Shown here: positions 11,862 through 22,391 of the stretch, piece by piece
How the letters are laid out: each line of letters starts with the position of its first letter
How positions within the stretch are numbered: position 1 is the stretch's first letter
NCBI GenBank assembly: GCA_030770535.1
Contig: JASVEC010000008.1
Coordinates: forward strand, 682,001 to 746,000
Direction of reading: 5' to 3'
DNA length: 64,000 bases
Source: Batkoa obscura
Lineage: Eukaryota > Entomophthoromycota > Entomophthoromycetes > Entomophthorales > Batkoaceae
Program-made: the position numbers and the translations under genes
The notes under the pieces: generated by a model
The model's database searches: none
What the model saw: only the letters and a program-made list of their open reading frames with translations
What the model was told of the DNA's origin: nothing

Positions 11862-12804
11862 ATGAGTTCAACATCTGGAATTCCAAAAGAGGTGCTTGAT
11901 GCAATATTAAACGGGGCTGCAGCTAGAACGACACCTAGAGATACTTATTCACCTAGTTCATCTGAAAGCCCTTCAGTGGTTGGTATCCTTGTACCTGTCA
12001 TTATTTCTATTGCTGTCGTTGTTATGCTAATTCTTGGGATATATAGGAGAGCTAGAAATAAAGTACAGGTGGATAATAACTACAACAATAATGTGGATAT
12101 TAGTTTAAATCAGGTTGTTAATATAGTCGATCAACGACAAGAACAAAATCATGGTAACAACAATAGCAACAACGATAATAATATACGAGATGTAGATGAT
12201 AACACTGATAGATTTGAAGTAACAAGTGGTAGAAATGAAGATATAATTAAAGGGGAAAATAATAGCGTTTATTTTGTTAAAGATAGTACACTTCAAAACA
12301 ATAGGGCTATATTTGTAAACAGGTTTATGTACTTTGAAATTGAATTCATAGATTTCAAAGATCATTTCTCAATATTATTGGGTTACTCAATGAAATGCTT
12401 AGAAAACGTAATTAATGGTAACGTTTTTCAAAGTAAACTTTTATTTCCATTCATTTCTGATCCCTTTAGATAATTCTATATTGCTAAATCCTCATGATGG
12501 GCAGATATTGATAAATAGAAGCTCATCTAGTGTGAGTTCAGTCCATAATTTTAAAAAAGGTGATATAATTGGAGCACTTTATGACATAAATGAATCACAA
12601 GTTGACTTCACATGCAATGGTGATGTCATAAACACATTTAACTTTAATTCCGATGAGCTACTGTTACCGACTATTTATTGTACAAACGGTGCTTTAATCA
12701 AATATAATTTAGGTGATACAGGGTTCTTATATCAAAGAGCCAACCTTTTGGGTCTTGGAGTAGACAATCAAGATCTGCCTCCTATATATTCAGAGACTGT
12801 ATGA
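11862..12804 (+). CDS. Membrane-anchored SPRY protein with C-terminal PPxY (Ssh4/Ear1-like)
   Basis: Two exons, 11862-12417 and 12470-12804 (52-bp intron), encode 296 aa. After a Ser/Pro-rich N-terminus there is one membrane helix (about residues 42-62, VVGILVPVIISIAVVVMLIL), an Asn/Asp-rich linker, then a SPRY domain from about residue 130 (YFEIEFIDF, LLGYSMK, GDIIGALYD, TCNGDVI, LLLPTIYC, KYNLGDTGFLY). The tail LPPIYSETV holds a PPxY motif at 289-292. This order matches yeast Ssh4 and Ear1, endosome/vacuole adaptors that recruit the Rsp5 ubiquitin ligase to permeases. Three relatives occur nearby, all with an intron at the same place just before the conserved D-N-S/E-H-C segment. The start was set at the first ATG of the frame. 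Confidence 0.85.
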
Positions 12805-13256
12805 ATAGCATTAAACTATGCTTTTGATCCATTCAATAATTTATCCAATATCTTGTCAGTATAATTGCTTAATTAAACATCAAACCTAAATATTTGTTAT
12901 GTCCTATTAATGATGAAAATTCCTTAGAATTTAAACGCCTATTATTAATCTAATCAACATTAATTAATAGCTTTATATTATAATAGTCATATAAACACTC
13001 TTTTATATTGGTATCTTACAAATACCACACCTATCAATAACTCTGCATTTAACTTAGTCTTAGTATCAATATTAATAATTAAAAATTTATTCTAAACCAG
13101 TTTAATTATGGAACACAAAAGGTAGATACTGATAACAATTTATTAATATTTTTAGATAGAAATCACTATTCCTAAGATGATGTCGTATTTTAACTATACA
13201 ATTTTGGAAAAAGCATTTATGATCGATTTTTATATTATATTTAAAGAATGGCATCA
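12805..13256. other. intergenic spacer between convergent SPRY genes
   Basis: About 450 bp, AT-rich, no feature seen. Confidence 0.5.
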
Positions 13257-14093
13257 TTAATCTCTAAAAGTATATCTTGGGGATAACTCGGATAAGACAT
13301 CAGTGCCTAGGTTTAGTAAATTGGCCTTTTCATGCAGGAATTCACTTTCGCCGATATTGCGCCTAAACAGAGACCCCTTGGAGGAATAGATAGTTGGTGG
13401 TAGTAAGTCATTGGAATCATAGTAAAGGGAATAAATAGCCTTACCGTTATATGCGAGAACCGTTTCAAGGGCATTATGATTGTAGAGTGCACCAATGATA
13501 TATCTAGGATTGAAATCATTGATATAAATTTGATTGCTGGAATTTTTATTTGCAATCATTTGATTTGTATTTACATTGAATAAAATGCTGTTATCTAAAA
13601 GTAAAAAGGTGAAAAGCGTTATCAAATGTATAGTGAAGTTTATCATTAATATTATGAATATGTCTTGACGAATAACCTACCGAAATAGCAAAGGAAGGAT
13701 TGAAATCAACTGTTCCAATCTCAAAGTAAGTAGCTTTGTTTTTGAAAGAATATCTCTTCGTAATACACTCTCTTCTATATAGCAAATTTCATTACTCTGC
13801 CCTTTGATAATATCTTTATACATGTTGTTTACGACTTCAAATCCCTTTATTAGTCTGTTTCCTTGAATGTTTATATTGGCTGTGTATTCTCTCTGTTAAT
13901 TTATAGAAGCACCGATAGTCTGACCTGAATCCACGGGGCCACCTGTAATTCGGTTCAAAATTGTTTCTTCGTTTGTATCATTATGATTAGAATGAACTAG
14001 TTTATCAAGTGATACTATAACTATTGTTAATAGTGTAGCGACTATTAACACAATAAAAAGTATTATAAATATTTGAGAAGAGAGAGCCATCAT
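13257..14093 (-). pseudogene. decayed SPRY/Ssh4-like gene
   Basis: Homologous along its whole length to the SPRY genes at 11862 and 15741. The N-terminal membrane helix (IFIILFIVLIVATLLTIVIV) is followed by an in-frame stop at 13896-13898; coding similarity continues beyond it (IEESVLRRDI) and then changes frame around 13738 before YFEIGTVDFNPSFAISVGYS. The donor expected at the family intron reads ATAAAC rather than GTAAAC. The C-terminal half (13257-13594) is still largely open: DNSILFNVNTNQ, YIIGALYN, AYNGKAIY and LLPPTIYS. The PPxY of the relatives is replaced by SPRY at the tail. Several independent lesions argue for a host pseudogene rather than sequencing error. Confidence 0.85.
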
Positions 14094-14846
14094 AATGCTA
14101 ATAAAAAACGCCCCGTATTTTATATTTTTCTTATTTTATAAATATTCAAAGGTAACTAGAGCTTTTAATAAATTCAACTCTTATAACACCGGCCACAAAT
14201 GACTACATGAGTTAATAATTATTTTAGCTACTGATCTTTTATTGTTTCGATCAAACTAAGTGCAAAGCAGCATCACTTCTCTATTTACTAAAAAATAAAA
14301 CTTGAATGCTTTGTTTTTTAATATAAAAATGTAAAGTTGGAATCTTTGAAATAGTACAATGAGTAGGTGTACACTAAATGTAGTATAGTTTATCAAGTAT
14401 ACCCCTGCCTCATGAGTACTCATTTTTTATAGCGAAATATTTTTCCGGTGTAATTGTCTCTGTAGACATTAATAACATTTTGCTGATATTTGCGATACTT
14501 TAATCTAGAGTTAGTTTGATTTTTTTTCTATCTTCAGTTTCTTTAAAGTTTCAGCGCTAATACAGATTTTATTCATAGGCTATACTTGATTTTGTGAACA
14601 AACGAATGAATATTAAGGAACTGTATTATTCCTTTTTTCAATACTTTTATGAAATATCTACTTGACAAAGATCAAAGTCATTAATATTGAATTCCAATGA
14701 TTTTTCTTTCTACTTATCTATACTGAAAACATATATAATAAAAAAGGCATTCTATTGTACTATTTGCTTTTTAATTTTTAATTATAAATTTACTGGTTAA
14801 TAGAATATCATTTTTAAATTTTATTATGTACATATAGCACCATTAA
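14094..14846. other. intergenic spacer
   Basis: About 750 bp between two minus-strand SPRY copies. No feature seen apart from AT-rich sequence that probably includes the old promoter of the decayed copy. Confidence 0.45.
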
Positions 14847-15741
14847 TTAGTTTCTAAGAATATAACTTGGGGGCAACTCGGATGTAATATCAATACCTAT
14901 ATTTAGTAAATTAGCTTTCTGATATAGAAACCCACTTTCCCCGATATTGTATCTAAATAGAGATTCTTTAGAGGAGTATATGGTTGGTAATAGCAAATCG
15001 ATAGAATCATAATAGATAGTATAAATAGCTTCGCCATTGTACGTGAAAATCATCTCAAAAGTACTTAGATTATAGAGTACACCAATGACGTCTCCAGACT
15101 TAAGATCATTAATATATATTCGGTTTCTTGAACTTTTGTTTATGATTATCTGATTAGTGGCTATACTAAATAAAATACTGTTATCTAAAAGTAAAAATAT
15201 AAATATAAATATACATACAATTTCTTATAGAATAAAAATTACCGCTAATATCATCATGACATTTTGAAGAATAGCCTAATAAAATAGTAACAGAAGGACT
15301 GAAGTCAATTATTTCAATTTCAAAATAACAGATTTTGTCCCTAGGAGAGATATCCCTTTGTAATATACTTTCTTTTAAACAATAAATTCCATTGTTCTCG
15401 ATTTTAAGGATATTCTCATTCTTATTATTTGTCACTTCAAACTCTTTTCTTGAATTACTTATTTCTGTATTTATATTATCTCTAATGTTGTTGACACTTC
15501 CGACACTATTTATGTGCTCTCTATGTTGATATGGAGGAGCAGATACATTTTGGTTTAAATCCATTGGAATACTTACACTTTGATTGATATTTATTGGTGT
15601 ATTATTTACATTATTGATGACGCGTCGATCAGTATTATTGCCACTTTTCCATATTATTGTAATAACTCCAATAAATACAAAGGCACCTACTATGGCAATG
15701 ATTGGAATAAACGTAGAAGAGGGGCCAGAAGTATACATCAT
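14847..15741 (-). CDS. Membrane-anchored SPRY protein with C-terminal PPxY (Ssh4/Ear1-like)
   Basis: Exons 15741-15243 and 15184-14847 (58-bp intron) encode 278 aa. One membrane helix lies at about residues 11-31 (FIPIIAIVGAFVFIGVITII), directly after a short N-terminus; an Asn/Ile-rich linker contains SAPPYQ, a possible second PY-like motif. The SPRY region starts near residue 140 (CYFEIEIIDFSPSVTILLGY) and continues with GDVIGVLYN, TYNGEAIY, LLLPTIYS and YNIGESGFLYQKANLL. The protein ends ELPPSYILRN, with PPSY at 271-274. It is the closest relative of the decayed copy at 14093 and appears intact. Expected role, by analogy with Ssh4/Ear1, is endosomal or vacuolar cargo adaptor for an Rsp5-type ligase; cargo is unknown. 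Confidence 0.85.
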
Positions 15742-16982
15742 ACTGATTTATTAATTTTTTGTTATTTGTTCCAAATATTGTTTTATTTTATAGTTTTTTA
15801 GAAATAATTAGGAACTTTACACAATTTTAGTTTGAATAACGCCGCACCTGATGGCCACATTCAATTGGATGCATACCTTGTAATTACCCGTTATTTTACA
15901 ATATCGGATAATTTTAGCCCAAAATGGATTTATAATTTTTTTAGAAAGATTTTTTTCTTCAGGTAACGTCTTATAAACCTTAAAACATCATTCTCGGTGT
16001 TTTATGATTAAAAATCAAAAAGTTCCAAAACTACGATTGATACTCGCACAAGGCATTTCTGTCTAGACTTTTCGTTTTCACACTGTTTAAATCCCACTAC
16101 TAATACGGTTTCTGTCAATGTATTATATTTGGCATTGAGTCTTTTAAAGAATCATACTCTTTCTTATGCTAAATATACCTGTTAAACTAGAAACTAAAAT
16201 CCTTAATGTCAAGGAAAATAACCTGATCTTATTTTGTTTATATGGCATTCCAAGCAAAATAACTTTATCTTATATTTCATATTTTATAAACAACATTAAG
16301 ATCAAAAAATTAAGACACAAACTCGTAGTTTAAGATTAAATAGTTAAAGCAAAGTTCAAACTGCTAGCTTTGAAAGTCAGTCTTTCAATCTCAAATGGTT
16401 GTCGCTAAGCTATATGTAAGCATTTAATAATAATCATAATTTAATTGGATATTACAAATAAAAGAGCAAGTTTATTAAATTTAACATTCCTAAAAAAAAG
16501 TATAATTTTATTTTTTACAAATAGTTAAATTTTGCACAATTCAAATCCTTTTAATTATAGATAAACTATACTGGATTTTTCATAGTTGTCTGATCACCAG
16601 CTACTTTTTTTGATTTAATATTTCTGTAATCTTTTCCTATACCATTTACTGTATAAATAAGTTATGTATCTAAATATTACACAGAACCCTTATTTATGAA
16701 ATTTGCCCATGCTATGATTTATCGCAAGAAACAAATATTATGGTAGTTAAAAATGCCAATAGAGTTAATAAAAAAGCTGCAACTGAGTTAGCAACCCAGT
16801 GTAAGTCCAAGCTAATACAAAAGGAGGATAATTGTAAAACTGGATGGGAGCAGTCTCGTAAAGTCCCAACCAAGAGATAATTGATATGATATAACTCGTT
16901 TTTAAACTGAAATTATTATCTAGAACGAAACTAAATATTTGATACAACTAAATATAATTTAAAATTGAGAGACTATTAAGAA
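15742..16982. other. intergenic region
   Basis: About 1.2 kb. A 60-codon open frame on the minus strand (16947-16765) is hydrophobic but unrecognised and has no partner exon I can see; it may be chance or a relic. Nothing else is supported. Confidence 0.45.
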
Positions 16983-18752
16983 TCATCCGTTTTCTACCAT
17001 TTTTGCGGTGCTTTTCAAAGATCTGATAATAATTTCAATTAACTTTAAATTAGTTCTACATAGTATCATAGCTGAAGGCCTCATTAAGAAGCTCTCCAAA
17101 AACGCCTTTCCTTTTTGGATATATATAATATTTTTATCTTCACTTCTTCCATATCTTATCATAAAAACTAAGCAAATAGAAACAAGTACATAATCAAAAG
17201 CAAGTGTATATTTATGACAAGATGCTATGGAACTATCAATCACCAAGTAACACTCTTTAAATACAGCTTTAGTATATACAAGTATGTCCATATCAGTATA
17301 CTTGTCATTTATATATTCCTTATATTCATATGCCTTCTTTTCTTTGGATGCACTAAATCGGATAGAGCAAATATAAAAGTTAGCATGATGGAAGAAGTAG
17401 GTAATGCTATTTTGGTAGTCTTTAATAGTCGCTTTCAAATCTTGATTCTTTGTTTTTACTAAAATGTTATCCATAACTTTAGTATATCTTTCATTAACTG
17501 CAACAGCTTTAAATGCAAGTTTTGTTAGAAGATCACTAACTTTTAACAGGCTTTTTTTCTCCTTTATAGCCATTTCTTTAACTAACCTTAAATCAAAGAA
17601 GATAGTACTTATTATGTAATAAAACTCTTGCAGTTTTAAAAAAGCATACTGTTGGATACCCTTATCATCTTTGCTAAAATCGAAACAATGACTACTAAAT
17701 TTATTGACAAGATCCTTATCTAACCTCTTCAGCTCCAATGGGAACATAGGTTCGGCAACACACGACCCAACCATTAACGAAGCCCCATTATAATACGAAT
17801 TCAATAAACAATAAGTGTAAACTCTTTCAGCATTCATTTCTTTAGACAATTTTTTAGATGGTTGGTATATACCTATTGTAAATGACATTCTATAGCAATG
17901 AAATAAAAGGAATTCTTTGAGACTAGCAATCCAAGGGAAGTAAGGGATTCCAACTATTAATATAAGAATTAGCTGTATATTTTGTAAGCAAGGTTGGATT
18001 CTAGGAACGTTGTAAATAAAGTTATAAAGCTTTCCCTCGAAATAGTCGATTAAATTCTTTACAACTTCAGTTTGTTCCATATACAAAAGACCACCGACAA
18101 GTATAGCTGATTTCAACTCGAAAGAATATGAGAAAAATTTAAATCTTGTTACATCAAATAAAGGAAATGTTGTATTGATAAATTTAAAGTAACTGATTAA
18201 AGCCTGTTTTAAAATTGGCCCAATATCGAACTTGGTGCCTTTTGGAACTTCCGGCATCAAACTTAACTTTATTGATTTAGATGTTAGCAAACCCAATTTG
18301 TCCGTTAGTTTAATAAATAGGTCTAAGCCCTTACTAGGGAAAAAAGGAGAAGGGTTCTGAATAAAACTTAATAGGTTTTCCAATAATATTTTCCTCTGGA
18401 ACTTATTAAAAATTCCAAGGATATTATATGAAAAATTATAGTCCTTTGGTAACTTTACCAGCGGGTAACTGGTTTCTTTAAACTGAACCTTCTTTGATTT
18501 GAATTTGGGCTCTTTTATATAAATAAAACTGAAGTTGTCATTATTGTTTTCATTTGATCTTCGCTTTTTATATTCGTACTTAGATTTATCTGTTTTACTA
18601 TATATAATTTTTCTATTAAACGTACACTCAATCTGTCTCTTTATACATCTTGAGCATCTAGTTTCTAGTTTATCGCATTTGACATGACTATTATAACATT
18701 GATCGCACCTATATCCAGTTCTATTTGGATCTATCCTATTTGCGTATCCCAT
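16983..18752 (-). CDS. Zn2Cys6 (Gal4-type) transcription regulator
   Basis: Single-exon 589-aa protein. The six zinc-binding cysteines of the Gal4-type binuclear cluster are at residues 16, 19, 26, 33, 36 and 43 (CDQCYNSHVKC, then CSRCIKRQIEC), right after a short basic N-terminus; a Lys/Arg-rich linker follows. The remaining ~500 residues are helical with the general character of the fungal-specific regulatory domain, for example the stretch around FPWIASLKEFLLFHCYRM, but I see no diagnostic motif for a given pathway. The start ATG gives the expected short leader before the first cysteine. It is isolated by long spacers, so no target can be inferred from context. Nuclear, sequence-specific DNA binding is expected. 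Confidence 0.92.
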   Translation of the reverse strand: MGYANRIDPNRTGYRCDQCYNSHVKCDKLETRCSRCIKRQIECTFNRKIIYSKTDKSKYEYKKRRSNENNNDNFSFIYIKEPKFKSKKVQFKETSYPLVKLPKDYNFSYNILGIFNKFQRKILLENLLSFIQNPSPFFPSKGLDLFIKLTDKLGLLTSKSIKLSLMPEVPKGTKFDIGPILKQALISYFKFINTTFPLFDVTRFKFFSYSFELKSAILVGGLLYMEQTEVVKNLIDYFEGKLYNFIYNVPRIQPCLQNIQLILILIVGIPYFPWIASLKEFLLFHCYRMSFTIGIYQPSKKLSKEMNAERVYTYCLLNSYYNGASLMVGSCVAEPMFPLELKRLDKDLVNKFSSHCFDFSKDDKGIQQYAFLKLQEFYYIISTIFFDLRLVKEMAIKEKKSLLKVSDLLTKLAFKAVAVNERYTKVMDNILVKTKNQDLKATIKDYQNSITYFFHHANFYICSIRFSASKEKKAYEYKEYINDKYTDMDILVYTKAVFKECYLVIDSSIASCHKYTLAFDYVLVSICLVFMIRYGRSEDKNIIYIQKGKAFLESFLMRPSAMILCRTNLKLIEIIIRSLKSTAKMVENG

Positions 18753-19594
18753 GAATTTAAAAAGATAACTAATAAATCCTTCTCGATGACTAATAAATAA
18801 TAATGTAAAAATATTTGATAAAAAAGGAAAAAGTACTTAATGCGATTTTTAATTAATTGGTTGGCTAAAATGAGTCGCAGAAAATCAGAGTCGCAGAAAA
18901 TACAAACAGTGAGATGAGTAGATGGTTAGAGTCTCTGTACGCTATTATACCTTATTAAAAGCCATTAGGGCCCAGTATTTAGTCAGACCCTTTAAAAGCG
19001 TCCAAGGATAAAATACAGATTCATTTAAAAAAACCTACCTGTATTATCGGATCCATCTATGTTATCCTTTTATTCTGATATCGTATGAAATCATTTAACC
19101 TTAAAATAAATCCTGGATTTGATACTACTAATATTCAAACGAAAATATAATTTTTAATTATTAAGCATATGCATTTATTCTTACGCACACATCAATTTTA
19201 AAAAGTAATTAACTATCAGGATATTAAATAGAAGCCATGACTAAAACCTTTTAAAGATCATTTAATATTTAAACATAATAACGCTAATTTATTATAAATA
19301 ATTAGGGCAGCTACTAACAACGATAAAAGGTTGCAAATGAAATTTAAGAACACAGGTGTGTATGTAAAGGATGCAATAAAATTTACTATTTGATTTATTA
19401 ATTTATAATCTTACCAATAAACCCTACAATAACTAGATTAAATTTTAGATTGTAATTTAGTAAACTACAATACATGACAACAAGTAAGGCAACAAAACAA
19501 TATCCGGTAAGATAGTTACTTATATTAGGCTCCGGTGCATCCAAAACAATAGAGCATAATCTACTTAGTAATTTAGATTAAAAAAGTAGCAATG
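18753..19594. other. intergenic region
   Basis: About 840 bp upstream of the Zn2Cys6 gene. It contains a perfect 14-bp core tandem duplication (18872-18903). The remainder shows no recognisable gene. Confidence 0.5.
18872..18903. repeat. 16-bp tandem duplication
   Basis: GAGTCGCAGAAAATCA is directly followed by GAGTCGCAGAAAATAC, about 130 bp upstream of the Zn2Cys6 start codon. Could be a doubled regulator site or a simple slippage product. Confidence 0.7.
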
Positions 19595-20948
19595 AAAACT
19601 CGGCTAATGGTGTCACCAATGTGATAGTCTATTACTTTGATTAAGCTTGAATCTACATTTATCAATAAGCTATATATATTGGTAAGTATAAATTAAAATG
19701 AAGTTAACTTTATTCTAAAATACATTAACTGCATCGATGATCTTTGACCAACTGAGACCTTGCTCTTTACGCCCAACCTGCACTATGTGGTGGTAGTTTA
19801 ATTCTAGTAGAAGTGGTGGCAATTGATTTAATAAGATAATAAATATACATTGCTCAGAGTTATAGAAAATGAATAATTGAAAAAAGGAAAGAAATTGCTG
19901 ATCATATCCATTCCTAAGATAGCAAAATCAGGTCCCAGTTGACTCATCCCAATAGAAAAGGGTTTACGTTCCCTCCACATTATTTTCGAGATGCACTTAT
20001 AGCTTCTAAAGAGCTTGGAGGCTGACAGAACATTGTTTCCACTTCATATATTAACTAGAATCATAAATCTTTGGCTTCTGTTGAAATGAGAAGCTAAAGT
20101 GTCAAAAAAGCTATTAGACTTTTAATATTATCACTGAAGACGCATTAAAGCCAGGCAATCGTTTCATTTTTTTATTTTTATGATAGATAACTATGCTATA
20201 ATTATTAAGCTCTAATTTCATAAAAATCCACCAAAATAATTTAAAATATTTAAAAAGGTATCACACATAATACCAAATTTTTTTACTCATGATTATCTGA
20301 TTCATCACTCTTTAACTAGTCTTTCAAAGAAAAGTACTGATAAATAAGGTAAATAACACAATAGCAATCTTTTTTAAGTATTAAACATTATTTTGGCTGT
20401 AGTTTTGAAATGGGACTTGATTCTCAAGACAGATAGTATAAAACATATTTCAAATATGGCCTGAAGATAAACCCTTGTTTATTAGACTAAGTACATCAAT
20501 TAGATTTCTTTAACAAATCAGTTAAAAGAACTAGGAATAGATTCAATTGTTATTTATTAGGTGAAATTAATCCAAAGCAAAAAATTACCAATGGTTTAAG
20601 TTATCAAATACAATTTTCTGAAGCAGCGAAACAATAAATAAAAATAGACTATATGGTGATGTATTTTTTTTGTTTAAGAATTTTACTAGCAACCTTTCCG
20701 TTCAAATAACGCTTGAAAAATTGAAAAAGTAATGAAACAAAAAAAAAAACATCCCCATATACTGATGCTATAGGCCTTACTACATCTCCAGAGCAAGCTA
20801 ATCAAATTGCTAAAGTCGATAAAGCCGGTTTGCTATTTTTAGCTAGAGAATTTTTATAGACTCGTAATTTTGTATCAAAGACCGCTCAGAAATTAAAAGT
20901 TAAAGTGCAATACGCTAAACGACATGAGAGAAATAAATCTCAAGGTTA
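19595..20948 (+). pseudogene. decayed Old Yellow Enzyme gene interrupted by a MITE
   Basis: Fragments in all three frames align in order to the intact Old Yellow Enzyme at 35352-34174: TRLMVSPM (about 19600), ALCGGSLILVEVVAID (about 19780), RKGFTFPPH and ALIASKELGG (about 19960-20020), DYLIHHSLTSLSKKSTDK (about 20290), QLKELGIDSIV then KLPM-type remnants, LSYQIQFSEAAKQ (about 20600), and after the MITE TDAIGLTTSPEQANQIAK and KVKVQYAKRHER before a stop at 20946. Many stops and frameshifts are spread along it, with possible extra inserted DNA near 20180-20280. It is an old duplicate of a host gene. The MITE at 20650-20760 inserted in the codons following the FSEAAKQ region. Confidence 0.9.
20650..20760 (+). 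mobile_element. MITE, copy 4, inside the Old Yellow Enzyme pseudogene
   Basis: Ends TATGGTGATG and CATCCCCATA. Removing the element and one TA restores LYTDAIGL in frame, matching LFTGAVGL of the intact paralogue, so the target duplication is TA. Slightly longer than other copies because of an A-run expansion near the right end. Confidence 0.93.
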
Positions 20949-21635
20949 ATTTCATAAAATCCAATAAGGCCATAAATTTAAGTTTAGAATCCCAATTTGT
21001 TTACTTTTAATTATTATCATGTTGTCCAATTTGGTATAAAATCTGCTTAATATATAAATAATAGTATATTCAGTAAACTATCTTTTTCAAGTACTAAACA
21101 AATTACATGAATATATACATAATTTAGAAAAACCATAAATAAACTAAATATTAATTTGTTGTAGTGTACAAGATGAGCTAGGTGATTTTATGGGATTTAC
21201 TTTACAAAGCGAGCAGAATACTATTACTTTAAAATAATTATAGATTACGACCAACTTTGATCTTTTTATTTAGTCATCGGCTTCCATTGTATCATTATCG
21301 AATTTCAAATAGAAATGCCAAGTGTTATATTATTGTTTTCATTTTTATGATTTTACTTCATATTTAAATTTTAAATACAATTTTATTGATAGAACAAATT
21401 ATACTATAAAACGCGATCCTTATTTGTTTAGTTTGTCATCAATTTATAAGCGAATTCAGGGCTATACGATTGTTCTTGATAAAATTATAAATATCATAAC
21501 CACCTTTATAATAAAATTAAATAACAAAGTATGCAAAATGAACACAAAAAAATGTATAAAATGAAAGCAATTTTTAACTAAAATAACACAAAATTAAATT
21601 CAATAGAATAATAATCAAAACAAACAACTAAAAAA
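20949..21635. other. intergenic region
   Basis: About 690 bp between the pseudogene and the quinone reductase. No supported gene; the 3' part is the likely promoter of the next gene, with an A-rich leader just before its ATG. Confidence 0.5.
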
Positions 21636-22391
21636 ATGGTCGCTATCAACAAACCAAACCTTTTCATTGTATACTATTCCACCTACTCTCATGTTTACAA
21701 ACTTGCAAAAGCTATCCAAGAAGGAGCTGAGAAAGAAGGAAAAGTCAAAGTCTCTCTTTATCAGATCCCAGAAACTTTATCCGAAGAAGTATTAGGCAAA
21801 ATGGGTGCACCTGCTAAACCAGATGTACCCATTATTACTCCAAGTTTACTTAAAGAAGCTGATGGTATACTATTTGGTATCCCTACTCGTTTTGGTACAG
21901 TTCCAGCACAAGTAAAAGATTTCATTGATTCATGTGGTCAATTATGGATGACTGGGGCTTTAAATGGTAAATTGGGTGGTGTTTTCACCTCTACTCAAAC
22001 CCAACATGGAGGTCAAGAGTCTACCGCTTTTACCTTCCTTACCATTCTTACTCATTTTGGAATGCTCTATGTTCCTAATGGCTATTCTACCCCATTAATT
22101 CAAGAAGATAAAGAAGTCATTGGTGGGTCTCCATGGGGTGCTTCCGTTGTTGCTAAAAATGATATTCCTTCACCCAATGATAAAGAAATACAAATAGGTA
22201 GAATCCAAGGACAAAATTTTGCAAATTATTTAGCCAAATTTAACGGAGTGTCCAACCAAGCGCCTGTAACTAAAGTACAAGAGGTTATTAAGACGGAAGT
22301 TACAAAGAATAATGTTCAAACTGAAAATATAGGGCGTAAGAAATCGAAAGGCCTCAAGGGTTTTTTGAAAACTGCTTTTGCCCTTAATTAA
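21636..22391 (+). CDS. WrbA-type NAD(P)H:quinone oxidoreductase (flavodoxin-like)
   Basis: Single-exon 251-aa protein of the WrbA/Pst2/Ycp4/Rfs1 family: FMN-dependent, NAD(P)H-using two-electron quinone reductases that limit oxidative stress, in yeast associated with plasma-membrane eisosomes. FMN-binding segments are visible: the first phosphate loop YYSTYSHVYKLA, PTRFGTVPAQ near residues 87-96, and the loop TSTQTQHGGQE near 118-128. GSPWGAS near residue 168 is also typical. The core ends near residue 205; a further ~45 residues are basic and end KGLKGFLKTAFALN, a possible amphipathic membrane-binding tail as in Ycp4-like members, though no C-terminal cysteine for lipidation is present. The ATG lies in an A-rich context. 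No intron is needed. Confidence 0.95.
   Translation: MVAINKPNLFIVYYSTYSHVYKLAKAIQEGAEKEGKVKVSLYQIPETLSEEVLGKMGAPAKPDVPIITPSLLKEADGILFGIPTRFGTVPAQVKDFIDSCGQLWMTGALNGKLGGVFTSTQTQHGGQESTAFTFLTILTHFGMLYVPNGYSTPLIQEDKEVIGGSPWGASVVAKNDIPSPNDKEIQIGRIQGQNFANYLAKFNGVSNQAPVTKVQEVIKTEVTKNNVQTENIGRKKSKGLKGFLKTAFALN

Noticed and set aside
16765-16947. 60-codon hydrophobic minus-strand frame downstream of the Zn2Cys6 gene
   Set aside because: Could be a membrane-protein relic but nothing extends it and no family is recognisable.
21322-21564. 80-codon frame upstream of the quinone reductase
   Set aside because: Begins at a non-ATG codon, low-complexity AT-driven composition, no relatives seen.
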